Shown here: positions 10,558 to 19,975 of the stretch, piece by piece | Layout: the number at the start of each line of letters is the position of its first letter | Numbering within the stretch: position 1 is the stretch's first letter | NCBI RefSeq assembly: GCF_003101015.1 | Contig: NZ_CP029206.1 | Coordinates: 1,375,001 to 1,439,000, forward strand | Reading direction: 5' to 3' | Origin: Actinobacillus porcitonsillarum | GTDB lineage: Bacteria; Pseudomonadota; Gammaproteobacteria; Enterobacterales; Pasteurellaceae | DNA: 64,000 nucleotides | The notes under the pieces: model-generated | Seen by the model: the letters and a program-made list of their open reading frames with translations, nothing else | What the model was told of the DNA's origin: nothing | Databases searched by the model: none | Made by a program: the position numbers and the translations under genes

Positions 10558-10974
10558 ATGATTCAGCAAACATTATGCTTAATAAAACCTGATGCAACAA
10601 AACGTCATTTGATTGGCAAAATTCTCGCTCACATTGAAGAATCCGGATTAACGATTAAGGCATTGAAAAAACTTCAATTAACAAAAGAGCAAGCTGAGGG
10701 TTTTTATGCAGAACATCAGGGCAAAGATTTTTTTGAGCCTTTAGTTGATTTTATGATTTCTGCACCGATTGTTGCGGTGGTGCTTGAAGGTGAAAATGCT
10801 ATTGCGCATTATCGTGAATTAATGGGAGCAACAAAGGTAGAAGATCGTAAAGAAGGCACTATTCGCCAACTGTATGCTATTAGCGGTCGTGAAAACTCAG
10901 TGCATGGTTCTGATTCAGCAGATTCTGCTAAACGAGAAATTGCTTACTTTTTCACGCCAAATGAAATTGTGTAA
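10558..10974 (+). CDS. ndk: Nucleoside diphosphate kinase
   Basis: Balances NTP and dNTP pools by phosphate transfer through a catalytic histidine, visible in [19 protein letters not shown]. 138 residues, normal for the family; N-terminal [14 protein letters not shown] is the nucleotide-site strand. Sits 15 bases after metG with SD GAGGAAAG at 10545-10552, and is followed by a strong terminator. Confidence 0.97.
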   Translation: MIQQTLCLIKPDATKRHLIGKILAHIEESGLTIKALKKLQLTKEQAEGFYAEHQGKDFFEPLVDFMISAPIVAVVLEGENAIAHYRELMGATKVEDRKEGTIRQLYAISGRENSVHGSDSADSAKREIAYFFTPNEIV

Positions 10975-11000
10975 TGTTTGTTTGAAATATGGCTAACAGA

Positions 11001-11040
11001 AAGATTCGGAGAGATGAAATATCTTTCCGAATCTTTTTTT
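11001..11040 (+). terminator. Terminator after ndk
   Basis: AAGATTCGGA-g-AGAT / ATCT-t-TCCGAATCTT hairpin followed by a run of T. Confidence 0.88.
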
Positions 11041-11055
11041 ATTTCTTTACGTTTT

Positions 11056-11075
11056 TTGCTATAACGGTTTAGCAA
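11056..11075. promoter_or_regulatory. Candidate Cra/FruR-type operator of the fru operon
   Basis: TTGCTATAACGGTTTAGCAA is a 20-base imperfect palindrome (outer six pairs perfect). The inner 16 bases agree at 12 of 16 positions with the enterobacterial Cra-like pattern GCTGAAACGTTTCAGC. It lies just upstream of a TACAAT -10-like hexamer at 11084 and 60 bases before the fruB ATG, where a LacI-family fructose repressor would act. No repressor gene is in the window. Confidence 0.55.
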
Positions 11076-11134
11076 AAATAGGGTACAATCAGAACGTTTT
11101 TTAAATTGAAAATTACCTTCCATAAGGAGCTAAA

Positions 11135-12652
11135 ATGCTTGATTTATCAGCAAAAAATATCCGTTTAAGCGGGCAAGCAGCGAACAAAGAAGAGGCGATT
11201 AAATTAGTCGCAGCAGGTTTAGTTGCAAATGGGAACGTAGCAGAAGGCTATGAAGCCGGTATGTTGGCACGTGAAACCCAAACCTCGACTTTTTTAGGCA
11301 ATGGGATTGCGATTCCGCACGGCACATTAGATACCCGAGATTTAGTTCAAAATACTGGTGTACAAATTATTCAATTTCCTCAAGGGGTTGAATGGGGCGA
11401 AGGAAATGTTGCTTACGTAGCTATCGGTATTGCGGCAAAATCTGATGAACATTTAGCCTTACTTCGTCAATTAACCACGGTGTTAAGTGATGAAGAAGCT
11501 GCAGAAAAATTAGCAAAAACCCAAGATGTGCAAGAATTTGCCGATATTTTAAGCGGTAAAAAAACATTACCGGTGCTTTCAGAAGCCTTAATCTCATTAA
11601 ATGTAGAAAGCTCAAGTTTGATTACCCTTTCGGCGATTAATGCGGGTAAATTACAAGAGCAAAATTACGTCACACAAGCCTTTATTAGTGATGTGGTTTC
11701 AGCCGCTCCACTTCATCTAGGCGATAATGTTTTTGTGATTGATAGCGCAAAAGGTAACTTAGCTAATGGCGTAGCCGTTGCACGTAATACGCAAGGGCAG
11801 ACATTAGTCAGCGTAGCAACGGTAAATAATGCACTCAATCCCATTTTAGCCGCGTTATTAAAATCTGAAGTTCGCCGCCAATTTGCTTCTGCGAGTGGCT
11901 CACAGATACTTGCCTTGTTTAATGGTGAAACGGTCAATACCGCCGAAAATTCAACCGCAGTTGTTTCAGCCACTTCAACGGTAAATAATGGACAGGTGGT
12001 TGGAAACTTTACGGTACGCAATGAACACGGTTTACACGCTCGCCCAAGTGCGGTATTGGTTCAAACGTTAAAAGCATTTAGCTCGAAAATTACCGTAGAA
12101 AACCTTGACCGTGCAACAGCACCGGCAAATGCAAAAAGTACAATGAAAATTGTGGCATTAGGTGCAACGAAAGGGACGCGTTTACGCTTTATTGCAGAAG
12201 GCGATGATGCTCAACAAGCTATTGAAACCTTAGGCAAAGCAATGGCGGAAGGTCTTGGCGAAAATGTCACTTTTATTCCTGCCGTTGAAGATAGCATTGA
12301 AGGTACTGCAACATCAGCACAAACCGTTGCGGTTGAAGCAGTTGCGCCAGCGGTAGCTGATAATGCAACAGAAGGTGCGGTAGAAGCGACTTTCGTTATT
12401 CACAACGAACACGGTTTACACGCTCGCCCAAGTGCGGTGCTTGTTAATGAAGTGAAAAAATATACGTCAAAAATCGAAGTGCAAAATCTTGATAAAAACT
12501 CACCGCTTGTGAGTGCCAAAAGTTTGATGAAAATCGTGGCACTTGGCGTAACAAAAGGCACGCGTTTACGCTTTGTGGCAACAGGCGATGATGCACAACA
12601 AGCCTTAGATGGTATCGGTGCCGCAATTGAAGCCGGTTTAGGTGAGAAATAA
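11135..12652 (+). CDS. fruB: PTS fructose multiphosphoryl transfer protein (IIA-M-HPr-HPr)
   Basis: Passes phosphate from enzyme I to fructose enzyme IIBC. 505 residues. The IIA domain is first, with active-site His in NGIAIPHGTLDTRD near residue 65; a middle domain occupies about 150-280. Two complete HPr domains follow, each with NEHGLHARPSAV (His15 equivalent): about residues 290-375 and 418-505. E. coli FruB has one HPr. The two HPr modules share a 32-base identical stretch (12023-12054 and 12407-12438). SD AAGGAG precedes the ATG. First gene of fruB-fruK-fruA. Confidence 0.95.
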   Translation: MLDLSAKNIRLSGQAANKEEAIKLVAAGLVANGNVAEGYEAGMLARETQTSTFLGNGIAIPHGTLDTRDLVQNTGVQIIQFPQGVEWGEGNVAYVAIGIAAKSDEHLALLRQLTTVLSDEEAAEKLAKTQDVQEFADILSGKKTLPVLSEALISLNVESSSLITLSAINAGKLQEQNYVTQAFISDVVSAAPLHLGDNVFVIDSAKGNLANGVAVARNTQGQTLVSVATVNNALNPILAALLKSEVRRQFASASGSQILALFNGETVNTAENSTAVVSATSTVNNGQVVGNFTVRNEHGLHARPSAVLVQTLKAFSSKITVENLDRATAPANAKSTMKIVALGATKGTRLRFIAEGDDAQQAIETLGKAMAEGLGENVTFIPAVEDSIEGTATSAQTVAVEAVAPAVADNATEGAVEATFVIHNEHGLHARPSAVLVNEVKKYTSKIEVQNLDKNSPLVSAKSLMKIVALGVTKGTRLRFVATGDDAQQALDGIGAAIEAGLGEK

Positions 12653-12661
12653 GGGGAAAAT

Positions 12662-13594
12662 ATGCGTATTGCAACAGTAACGTTAAATCCTGCATTTGAT
12701 TTGGTCGGTCGCCTTGCCCGTATTGAAATCGGCGAAGTCAATACCGTTGAAACCTTAGGTTTATATCCTGCCGGAAAAGGGATCAATGTGGCAAAAGTCT
12801 TGGCAGATTTAGGCACGAAATTATCTGTAACCGGTTTTCTTGGTGAAGAAAATCAAGGGGATTTTGTGCAATCTTTCGCAAAAAATGGGGTGGACGATCA
12901 ATTCTATCGTGTCGCAGGTAAAACTCGTATCAATGTCAAAATTACGGAAACGGAAGCTGATGTAACGGATCTCAACTTTTTAGGCTTTGAGATCAGTGAA
13001 GAAGAGTGGGAGAAATTTACCGCTCAAACTCAACATTGGGAAAGCCAATTTGATCTTGTTGCCGTTTGTGGTTCTTTACCTCGTGGCGTAAGCCCTGAGA
13101 AATTTGCCTTGTGGTTAGAAACGCTACATCAGCAAGGTTTAAAAGTGGTATTGGATAGCTCAAATGCGGCATTAACCGCTGGATTAAAGGCCCACCCTTG
13201 GCTAGTCAAGCCTAATCGCCGTGAATTAGAAGTTTGGGCAGGTCGAGCCTTAAATAGCCTCGAAGATGTGATTGTTGCTGCTCAAGATTTGCGTGCTAGA
13301 GGTATTGAAAACGTCATTATCTCAATGGGCGAAAAAGGCTCGGTTTGGATCAATAACGAAGGCGTACTTCAAGCTCAACCCCCACGTTGCGAAAATGTGG
13401 TAAGTACCGTAGGGGCTGGCGACTCAATGGTTGCAGGGCTTATCTATGGTTTCTCACAGGGTTGGGATAAAGCGAAAACCCTTGCCTTTGCCAGTGCGAC
13501 ATCTGCTTTAGCGGTTTCCCAAAGTAACGTGGGCGTGAGTGATAAAACGGCGTTGGAAGGGATTTTGGCACAGGTTAAATTGACTGAACTTTAA
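12662..13594 (+). CDS. fruK: 1-phosphofructokinase
   Basis: Phosphorylates the fructose 1-phosphate made by the PTS to fructose 1,6-bisphosphate. 310 residues, PfkB/ribokinase family. N-terminal TLNPAFDL, glycine-rich PAGKGINVAKVL, and the C-terminal catalytic-base motif VGAGDSMVAG near residue 250 are all present. Starts 9 bases after fruB with SD AAGGGG. Then a 116-base gap holding a palindromic repeat separates it from fruA. Confidence 0.97.
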   Translation: MRIATVTLNPAFDLVGRLARIEIGEVNTVETLGLYPAGKGINVAKVLADLGTKLSVTGFLGEENQGDFVQSFAKNGVDDQFYRVAGKTRINVKITETEADVTDLNFLGFEISEEEWEKFTAQTQHWESQFDLVAVCGSLPRGVSPEKFALWLETLHQQGLKVVLDSSNAALTAGLKAHPWLVKPNRRELEVWAGRALNSLEDVIVAAQDLRARGIENVIISMGEKGSVWINNEGVLQAQPPRCENVVSTVGAGDSMVAGLIYGFSQGWDKAKTLAFASATSALAVSQSNVGVSDKTALEGILAQVKLTEL

Positions 13595-13604
13595 TTACAC
13601 CAAG

Positions 13605-13668
13605 GTAGGGACTCACTGCGTGTGTCCGTTATTTATATTTTTTGCGGACACACGCAGTGTGTCCCTAC
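13605..13668. repeat. REP-doublet-like palindrome, copy 1 (fruK-fruA)
   Basis: Two 24-base arms (13605-13628 and 13645-13668) are inverted copies around a 16-base AT-rich centre, with one mismatch at 13613. Each arm begins at its outer end with GTAG and is itself a small hairpin (GGACACAC-TGC-GTGTGTCC in the perfect arm). This matches REP/iREP doublets. A second copy is at 35449-35530. Within the fru operon it may stabilise or attenuate mRNA between fruK and fruA. Confidence 0.85.
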
Positions 13669-13710
13669 ATTTGGGAAAACAGATTTTTTAAACATTGATA
13701 GGAATAAAAT

Positions 13711-15369
13711 ATGAATATTTCATTTATTTTCCCGGCACAACTCGGTAAAGCAAGAGCATTTCTTGTAAATGAAGTGCTAACGGCGGTGGCAAAACAGCAA
13801 GGGCATTCTGTAGTCAATGCAGAACAAGCGGATTTTGTGGTGTTATTTGATGAGCAAGTGCCTGCGAATGTTGTCGGTAAACAAGGAGCGGTGGTTAACC
13901 TTGAGCAAGCCTTTGCTCAACCAGAAGCAACACTCACGCAAGCGGTCAATTCTGCTCAAACTTTTGCCAATGCAACGCAAGCGGCGGTATCAAACTCTGG
14001 CGTAAAAAATATCGTAGCAGTAACCGCTTGTCCGACAGGGGTTGCACATACTTTTATGTCTGCGGAAGCCATTGAAAACTATGCGAAAGCACAAGGCTGG
14101 AATGTGAAAGTCGAAACCCGTGGGCAAGTGGGTGCTGGCAATCCGATCTCTGCGGAAGAAGTAGCTGCAGCAGATTTAGTCTTTGTGGCGGCGGATATTG
14201 ACGTGGATTTAAGCAAATTCCAAGGCAAGCCGATGTACCGCACTTCAACAGGTTTAGCTTTAAAGAAAACCGCACAAGAGTTTGAAAAAGCCTTCCAACA
14301 AGCGACTGTTTATCAAGGCGGTTCTGCGGCAGCAGCGAAAGGCGAAGAAGCTACAGGTGAGAAGAAAGGGATTTATAAACACTTGATGACGGGCGTGTCG
14401 CATATGTTACCGTTCGTGGTTGCAGGTGGTTTGTTAATCGCTATTTCCTTTATGTTCGGTATTGAAGCCTTTAAGGATCCAAATATCGCAGGTGGCTTAC
14501 CAAAAGCGTTAATGGATATTGGTGGCGGTGCAGCATTCCACTTAATGATTGCCGTCTTTGCCGGTTATGTTGCCTACTCGATTGCTGACCGTCCGGGTTT
14601 AACTGCAGGTTTTGTCGGCGGTATGTTAGCAACAACGGCAGGTGCAGGGATTTTAGGCGGTATTATTGCTGGTTTCCTTGCAGGTTATGTAGTGAAATTC
14701 TTAAACGATAACATCAAGTTACCAGCAAGTTTAACCTCGTTAAAACCGATCTTAATCCTACCGCTCTTAGGCTCTGCGATTGTCGGTCTTGCAATGGTTT
14801 ATGTGATCAACCCACCTGTTGCCAGCATTATGGAAGCCTTATCTAGCTGGTTAAAATCAATGGGCGAAGTAAACGCTATTGTATTAGGTATCGTGCTAGG
14901 TACGATGATGTGTACCGATATGGGCGGTCCAGTAAACAAAGCGGCTTATACTTTCTCAGTGGGTATGTTAGCTTCAGACGTAAACACCCCGATGGCAGCA
15001 GCGATGGCGGCAGGTATGGTGCCACCTATCGGTATGGCGATTGCGACTTGGATTGCACGCAACAAATTTACCGTAAACCAACGTGATGCAGGCAAAGCCT
15101 CTTTCGTACTTGGCTTATGCTTTATCTCTGAAGGTGCGTTACCATTTGTAGCGGCTGACCCTGTGCGTGTGATTGCCACTTCTATCTTAGGTGGTGCAAC
15201 GGCGGGGGCAATTTCTCTTGGTTTAGGCATCACATTACAAGCCCCTCACGGTGGTTTATTCGTGATCCCATTTGTTTCACAACCGTTGATGTACTTAGCG
15301 GCAATTGCGATTGGTTCAGCTGTAACGGGTATCGCTTATGCAATAGTTAAGCCAAAATTAGCAGAATAA
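13711..15369 (+). CDS. fruA: PTS fructose transporter subunit IIBC
   Basis: Inner-membrane fructose permease that phosphorylates the sugar at C1. 552 residues. An N-terminal degenerate IIB' domain (about 1-90) is followed by an active IIB domain with phospho-Cys in VTACPTGVAHTFM near residue 110, a linker, and a IIC membrane domain from about residue 225 with multiple hydrophobic segments and the motif GTMMCTDMGGPVNKAAY. SD ATAGGAATA precedes the ATG. A terminator follows. Confidence 0.97.
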   Translation: MNISFIFPAQLGKARAFLVNEVLTAVAKQQGHSVVNAEQADFVVLFDEQVPANVVGKQGAVVNLEQAFAQPEATLTQAVNSAQTFANATQAAVSNSGVKNIVAVTACPTGVAHTFMSAEAIENYAKAQGWNVKVETRGQVGAGNPISAEEVAAADLVFVAADIDVDLSKFQGKPMYRTSTGLALKKTAQEFEKAFQQATVYQGGSAAAAKGEEATGEKKGIYKHLMTGVSHMLPFVVAGGLLIAISFMFGIEAFKDPNIAGGLPKALMDIGGGAAFHLMIAVFAGYVAYSIADRPGLTAGFVGGMLATTAGAGILGGIIAGFLAGYVVKFLNDNIKLPASLTSLKPILILPLLGSAIVGLAMVYVINPPVASIMEALSSWLKSMGEVNAIVLGIVLGTMMCTDMGGPVNKAAYTFSVGMLASDVNTPMAAAMAAGMVPPIGMAIATWIARNKFTVNQRDAGKASFVLGLCFISEGALPFVAADPVRVIATSILGGATAGAISLGLGITLQAPHGGLFVIPFVSQPLMYLAAIAIGSAVTGIAYAIVKPKLAE

Positions 15370-15383
15370 TTTGTGATATTCGT

Positions 15384-15416
15384 AAAATAGCCTCTCATTG
15401 TAGAGGCTATTTTTAT
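15384..15416 (+). terminator. Terminator of the fru operon
   Basis: AAAATAGCCTCT / AGAGGCTATTTT hairpin and T-run just after the fruA stop. Confidence 0.88.
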
Positions 15417-15481
15417 TGGATTTACTTTCAAATTTGCCCCTTTTGTGCTATTTTCTACATCAATTTTTTATATTGGAAAAA

Positions 15482-15796
15482 ATGAAAATGACATTAACAA
15501 ATAAACAAAAACAATTTTTAAAAGGATTGGCTCATCATTTAAGCCCAGTTGTAATGTTAGGCGGTAATGGCTTAACAGAAGGCGTGTTAGCAGAAATTGA
15601 AAATGCGTTGGATCATCACGAACTCATCAAAGTAAAAATTTCGGGTGCAGATCGTGAAACGAAACAGTTGATCATTGATGCTATCGTGCGTGAAACAAAA
15701 GCGATTGAAGTTCAAACAATTGGACATATTTTAGTGCTTTACCGTCAAAGTGAAGAGAAAAAAATTAGTTTACCAAAAGCAACTAAGGCAATTTAA
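15482..15796 (+). CDS. yhbY: Ribosome assembly RNA-binding protein YhbY
   Basis: CRM-domain protein associated with pre-50S ribosomes. ATG 15482 (or 15488) is chosen: GGAAAA precedes it and the protein then aligns with the usual ~97-104 residues, while the longer frame from 15416 would run back into the fru terminator. The whole chain is one CRM domain: KGLAHHLSPVVMLGGNGLTEGVLAEIENAL with the conserved GGNGLT loop, then HHELIKVKI and ISLPKA at the end. Confidence 0.93.
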   Translation: MKMTLTNKQKQFLKGLAHHLSPVVMLGGNGLTEGVLAEIENALDHHELIKVKISGADRETKQLIIDAIVRETKAIEVQTIGHILVLYRQSEEKKISLPKATKAI

Positions 15797-15842
15797 TTTA
15801 AGGGGCGTATGATTACGCCCTTATCTGTATAAGGAATTTTTT

Positions 15843-16565
15843 GTGTTAAAGAAACTTTCAATTCTTACCCTTTTCATGTTAGCGATCCCACTTGTTGCTT
15901 GGGCAATTGACTGGCAATGGGCATTGAATACGAATTTGGGACATTCTTCATTAGACTGGGGACTTTTTGTTCTAACAGAAACGGGTTCTACCCCTTATGC
16001 CCTGATGACCTGTGTGATTTTTATGCTTTGGTTAATGTGGTTAGCTCGTCATCGCTATTCTTGGCTACTGGTAGGTTTTATTTGTGCAAGCTCTGTTATC
16101 GGCACACAAATTATTAAAGAAGGCGCAAAAGCAGTCTTTAAAGAGCCTCGTCCATTTGTTACCCAAATGTTCCAGTCAAATACAGAACAATTCTATGCGT
16201 TACCAAAAACAGAGCAAGCAACGGAAGTGATGAAATTTGTCCAAGCTGATAATCAATTTGTGGTAGAACATCAAGCTGATGAATTAGGTTATTCTTTCCC
16301 TTCTGGACATACGATTTTTGCCGTATCTTGGTTGTTAGTTTTTGGTGGTTTATTATTCGGTGTACGTCAGCAAGCGGCTATTTTTGCACAAATTTTTGCA
16401 CTTTTTTGGGCTGCTTTGATGTTGATCAGTCGTTTACGTCTTGGAATGCATTATCCTATAGATCTCTTTGTTAGCACCTTAATTGCATGGGCATTCCATC
16501 TTATTGCCTTTATTTGGTGCGTACCGGTTTTAGAAAATTTCAAAATCTTTAAAAAACGAGGCTAA
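15843..16565 (+). CDS. pgpB: Phosphatidylglycerophosphatase B / PAP2 membrane phosphatase
   Basis: Membrane lipid phosphatase acting on phosphatidylglycerophosphate and possibly undecaprenyl pyrophosphate. 240 residues with about six membrane segments. PAP2 motifs are visible: [14 protein letters not shown] KAVFKEPRP (about 97-105), YSFPSGHT (about 150-157) and [13 protein letters not shown] (about 199-211). Starts GTG at 15843 after SD AAGGAA. nagK begins 2 bases after its stop, so the two are probably co-translated although functionally unrelated. Confidence 0.9.
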   Translation: MLKKLSILTLFMLAIPLVAWAIDWQWALNTNLGHSSLDWGLFVLTETGSTPYALMTCVIFMLWLMWLARHRYSWLLVGFICASSVIGTQIIKEGAKAVFKEPRPFVTQMFQSNTEQFYALPKTEQATEVMKFVQADNQFVVEHQADELGYSFPSGHTIFAVSWLLVFGGLLFGVRQQAAIFAQIFALFWAALMLISRLRLGMHYPIDLFVSTLIAWAFHLIAFIWCVPVLENFKIFKKRG

Positions 16566-16567
16566 AT

Positions 16568-17485
16568 ATGATTTACTACGGTTTAGATATTGGCGGCACC
16601 AAAATTGAATTGGCAGCATTTAACGAAAAATTAGAAAAGTTGCATAGCGAGCGTGTTCCTACACCACAAAGCAGTTATGAAGAGTGGTTAAGAGCTGTTG
16701 AAACACTTGTGCGTAATGCCGATAAAAAATTGGGCGAAAAAGGCACGGTAGGTTTAGGTATTCCAGGGTTTGTAAACCATAAAACAGGTTTAGCAGAGAT
16801 TGCGAACATCGCCGTTGCACATGATAACCCGATTTTAAAAGATCTATCAGAACGCTTAGAGCGAGAGGTTCGAGCGGAAAATGATGCAAACTGTATGGCG
16901 TTATCTGAAGCGTGGGATGAGAGTAATCAACAATACAATACCGTTTTAGGCTTAATTATTGGTACTGGCTTTGGTGGCGGTATCGTGGTAAATGGTAAAG
17001 CCCACTCAGGTCAAATCGGTATGGCTGGTGAGGTGGGGCATACTCAGCTAAACTATCACGCCCTTAAATTATTGGGTTGGGACAAAGCGCCAATTTATAA
17101 ATGTGGTTGCGGCAATACAGCGTGTTTAGATAGCTATATTTCCGGTCGTGGTTTTGAAATGCTTTATAGTGATTTAGTGGGCGAGAAATTAAATGCCAAA
17201 ACCATTATTGAACGCTTTTATGCAAAAGAACCAAAAACCGTTGAATTTGTTGAAAAATATATTGAGTTAATGGCAATCAGCATTTCGCCATTAATCACGG
17301 TACTTGATCCGGATATGATTGTATTTGGTGGCGGGTTATCGAACTTCGAATATATTTATGAAGTATTGCCAACCGTATTACCAAAATATTTAATGCGAAG
17401 TGCGGAAGTGCCGGTCATCAAAAAAGCAATTCACGGTGATTCAAGTGGTGTACGTGGTGCGGCGGCGTTATTCCTAAATAAATAA
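16568..17485 (+). CDS. nagK: N-acetyl-D-glucosamine kinase (ROK family)
   Basis: Phosphorylates GlcNAc from cell-wall or host glycan recycling. 305 residues. ROK features: N-terminal ATP site [13 protein letters not shown], the [15 protein letters not shown] loop, and the zinc site [17 protein letters not shown] preceded by GEVGHTQ. ROK kinases for glucose or mannose are alternatives, but the closest recognisable pattern is NagK. SD is weak and overlaps the pgpB end. Confidence 0.9.
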   Translation: MIYYGLDIGGTKIELAAFNEKLEKLHSERVPTPQSSYEEWLRAVETLVRNADKKLGEKGTVGLGIPGFVNHKTGLAEIANIAVAHDNPILKDLSERLEREVRAENDANCMALSEAWDESNQQYNTVLGLIIGTGFGGGIVVNGKAHSGQIGMAGEVGHTQLNYHALKLLGWDKAPIYKCGCGNTACLDSYISGRGFEMLYSDLVGEKLNAKTIIERFYAKEPKTVEFVEKYIELMAISISPLITVLDPDMIVFGGGLSNFEYIYEVLPTVLPKYLMRSAEVPVIKKAIHGDSSGVRGAAALFLNK

Positions 17486-17513
17486 TTTATATTTAAAACA
17501 CATCGAGAAACTT

Positions 17514-18221
17514 ATGTTAAACATCAAGCCAATACTTGCTTTAAATGATAACTATATTTGGGTTATTCAAAAAGAGGATCAAGCTGTTATTGTTGATCCG
17601 GCAGAAGCGGAGCCGGTATTGGCTTTTCTTGCAAAAAATCAGTTAAATTTAACCGCTATTTTGCTTACACATAATCACCACGATCATACTGATGGCGTAA
17701 ATACGCTCAAAGCACATTATCCACACATTACGGTGTATGGCTCGGAAGAATGTAAAGCTTGGGCGGATAAAATTGTTCAACCCGAAGCGCATTTTGAGCT
17801 TTTTGGCTATGATATTCGTGTGATTGAAAGTGCCGGACATACAGCACAGCATATAAGTTATTTATGGGGAAATGAATATCTTTTTTGTGGTGATGCTTTA
17901 TTCTCGGGCGGTTGTGGACGCGTTTTTACCGGTAATTATCAAGCACAATTTGAAGCAATGCAGCGTTTTAAAGCATTGCCTGATTTTGTTGAAATTTTCC
18001 CCGCTCACGAATATACTCAAAGTAATCTAAAATTTGCGGTAACGGTAATGCCGTCAAGTTGTGCTTTGTTAGAATATCAGGAGCAAGTTGATATTTTGCG
18101 AGCTCAACATAAACCGACACTACCGACGACGCTGTATAAAGAAAAGCAAATAAATCCTTTTCTTAGAGCGACGACATTAGCCGAATTTAAAAATTTACGT
18201 GAACAAAAAGATCACTTTTAA
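17514..18221 (+). CDS. gloB: Hydroxyacylglutathione hydrolase (glyoxalase II)
   Basis: Hydrolyses S-lactoylglutathione in methylglyoxal detoxification. 235 residues, slightly shorter than E. coli GloB (251). Metallo-beta-lactamase fold with the binuclear metal motif THNHHDHTDG near residues 53-62, further ligands in GHTAQH and FCGDALFSGGCGR, and the FPAHEYTQSN segment. Confidence 0.95.
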   Translation: MLNIKPILALNDNYIWVIQKEDQAVIVDPAEAEPVLAFLAKNQLNLTAILLTHNHHDHTDGVNTLKAHYPHITVYGSEECKAWADKIVQPEAHFELFGYDIRVIESAGHTAQHISYLWGNEYLFCGDALFSGGCGRVFTGNYQAQFEAMQRFKALPDFVEIFPAHEYTQSNLKFAVTVMPSSCALLEYQEQVDILRAQHKPTLPTTLYKEKQINPFLRATTLAEFKNLREQKDHF

Positions 18222-18248
18222 GACAAAATAACAAGTATAAAGAATAAA

Positions 18249-19175
18249 ATGAAAGATACATTACGCATTGCGACGCGCCAAAGTCCTTTGGCATTATGGC
18301 AAGCCAATTTTGTTAAGGCGGAATTAGAAAAACATTTTCCTGAATTGCAAATTGAACTTGTTACTATGGTAACGAAAGGCGACATTATTTTAGATACACC
18401 ACTCGCTAAAATTGGTGGTAAAGGGCTTTTTGTTAAAGAGTTAGAATTGGCATTACTTGAAAATCGAGCAGATATTGCTGTTCATTCAATGAAAGATGTG
18501 CCGATGACTTTTCCTGAAGGTTTAGGATTGGCTGTCATTTGTGAGCGAGAAGATCCACGTGATGCTTTTGTTTCTAATCAATATCAAAGTTTAGATGAAT
18601 TACCCAAAGGTGCGGTTGTTGGGACATCGAGTTTACGCCGTCAATGTCAGCTAATGGCTGCCTATCCGCATTTAGAGATTAAATCTTTACGTGGTAATGT
18701 GGGAACACGTTTAAGTAAATTAGACAATGGCGAATACGATGCGATTATTTTAGCTTCAGCCGGATTAATTCGTTTAGGTATGCCGGAGCGTATTCGTAGT
18801 TTTATTTCCGTTGAACAATCATTACCGGCAGCAGGGCAAGGCGCAGTTGGTATTGAAACACGTTTAGATGATCAACGCGTGTTGAGCTATTTGGCCAAAT
18901 TAAATCATCAACCAACGGCATATCGTGTGATTGCTGAACGGGCGATGAATGCGCATTTGCAAGGGGGCTGCCAAGTGCCAATTGGTGGTTTTGCGACATT
19001 AGAAAATGATGAATTGACCCTCAATGCCTTAGTGGGTTCATTAGATGGTTCAACGATTATTCGAGCTTCAGGTGTTGCGCCGGTCGATAAAGCTGAACAG
19101 CTTGGCATTGAGGTTGCAACTAAATTATTGGCACAAGGTGCAGATAAAATTTTAGCCGAAGTGTATGCTGATTAA
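18249..19175 (+). CDS. hemC: Porphobilinogen deaminase (hydroxymethylbilane synthase)
   Basis: Condenses four porphobilinogens into hydroxymethylbilane. 308 residues. N-terminal [14 protein letters not shown], the substrate loop [18 protein letters not shown], and the dipyrromethane cofactor cysteine in GGCQVPIG near residue 243. First gene of hemC-hemD-hemX-hemY; hemD starts 2 bases after its stop. No operator was recognised in the 27 bases after gloB. Confidence 0.97.
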   Translation: MKDTLRIATRQSPLALWQANFVKAELEKHFPELQIELVTMVTKGDIILDTPLAKIGGKGLFVKELELALLENRADIAVHSMKDVPMTFPEGLGLAVICEREDPRDAFVSNQYQSLDELPKGAVVGTSSLRRQCQLMAAYPHLEIKSLRGNVGTRLSKLDNGEYDAIILASAGLIRLGMPERIRSFISVEQSLPAAGQGAVGIETRLDDQRVLSYLAKLNHQPTAYRVIAERAMNAHLQGGCQVPIGGFATLENDELTLNALVGSLDGSTIIRASGVAPVDKAEQLGIEVATKLLAQGADKILAEVYAD

Positions 19176-19177
19176 AG

Positions 19178-19930
19178 ATGAATATATTAGTCACACGTCC
19201 TGATGAAAGAGGACAAGAGTTAGTTGATTTATTGCAACAGCAACAAATTTTTGCCATTCATCAACCTCTTTTTACTATTGAAAGTGGGCGAGAGTTGCCA
19301 CTTCTACCTTCGTTATTTAGCCAACTTAATGAAGGGGACTATGTTTTTGCGGTCTCTAAAAATGCGGTAGATTTTGCACATCAAACGATGACACAAACAG
19401 GTTTTAAATTTCGTTCAGATTTGCATTATTTTTCTGTGGGACAGAGAACGGCAACCTATTTCGCTGGTAAAAGCGAACAAGCGGTAAAATATCCGATCTG
19501 TTTTGAAAATAGTGAAGGGTTGCTAGAATTACCTGAAATGCAAAATATTCAGGGGAAAAATATTGTTATTCTACGTGCTGAAACCGGTCGAGAATTTTTT
19601 GCAAAAGAAGCGGTAAAACGTGGTGCAAGCGTGCAAAACGTAGAGTGTTATCGCCGTGTGCCGAGTGCTGAAAATTTATCAGAAAAACTCAGTTTAGCAA
19701 AACGAGTAGGCATTGATACGATAATTGTAACAAGTAGTGAAATACTGGCTTCGTTGATTGAAAATACGGTTGATGAAGATAAAGACTGGCTTCTCAGCTG
19801 TAAGCTCATTGTTATAGGGCATCGTATTGCAACAATAGCTAAACAGAGTGGTTGGGGAAGTGATAAAATTGTGGTATCGCCTAAAGCCGATAATCAAACA
19901 ATTCTAGCAGTTTTAACAGAATTGCAATAA
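19178..19930 (+). CDS. hemD: Uroporphyrinogen-III synthase
   Basis: Cyclises hydroxymethylbilane with ring-D inversion. 250 residues; weakly conserved family but recognisable by N-terminal NILVTRPDERGQEL, the FAVSKNAVDFA strand, GREFFAKEAVKRGASV and the C-terminal IGHRIATIAKQSGW. Placed immediately after hemC as in other gamma-proteobacteria. Confidence 0.93.
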   Translation: MNILVTRPDERGQELVDLLQQQQIFAIHQPLFTIESGRELPLLPSLFSQLNEGDYVFAVSKNAVDFAHQTMTQTGFKFRSDLHYFSVGQRTATYFAGKSEQAVKYPICFENSEGLLELPEMQNIQGKNIVILRAETGREFFAKEAVKRGASVQNVECYRRVPSAENLSEKLSLAKRVGIDTIIVTSSEILASLIENTVDEDKDWLLSCKLIVIGHRIATIAKQSGWGSDKIVVSPKADNQTILAVLTELQ

Positions 19931-19975
19931 TTCCCGCATAAAATGGTGGGAACAACCTTAAAAATAGAGGTAATT

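Noticed and set aside
12400..12816. A 138-codon frame antisense to the fruB-fruK junction
   Set aside because: It spans two well-supported sense genes, shows no domain, and mirrors the HPr repeat.
13595..13710. The fruK-fruA hairpin as an ordinary terminator
   Set aside because: No T-run follows either arm, each arm is itself palindromic, and the same arms recur at 35449, which fits a dispersed repeat better.
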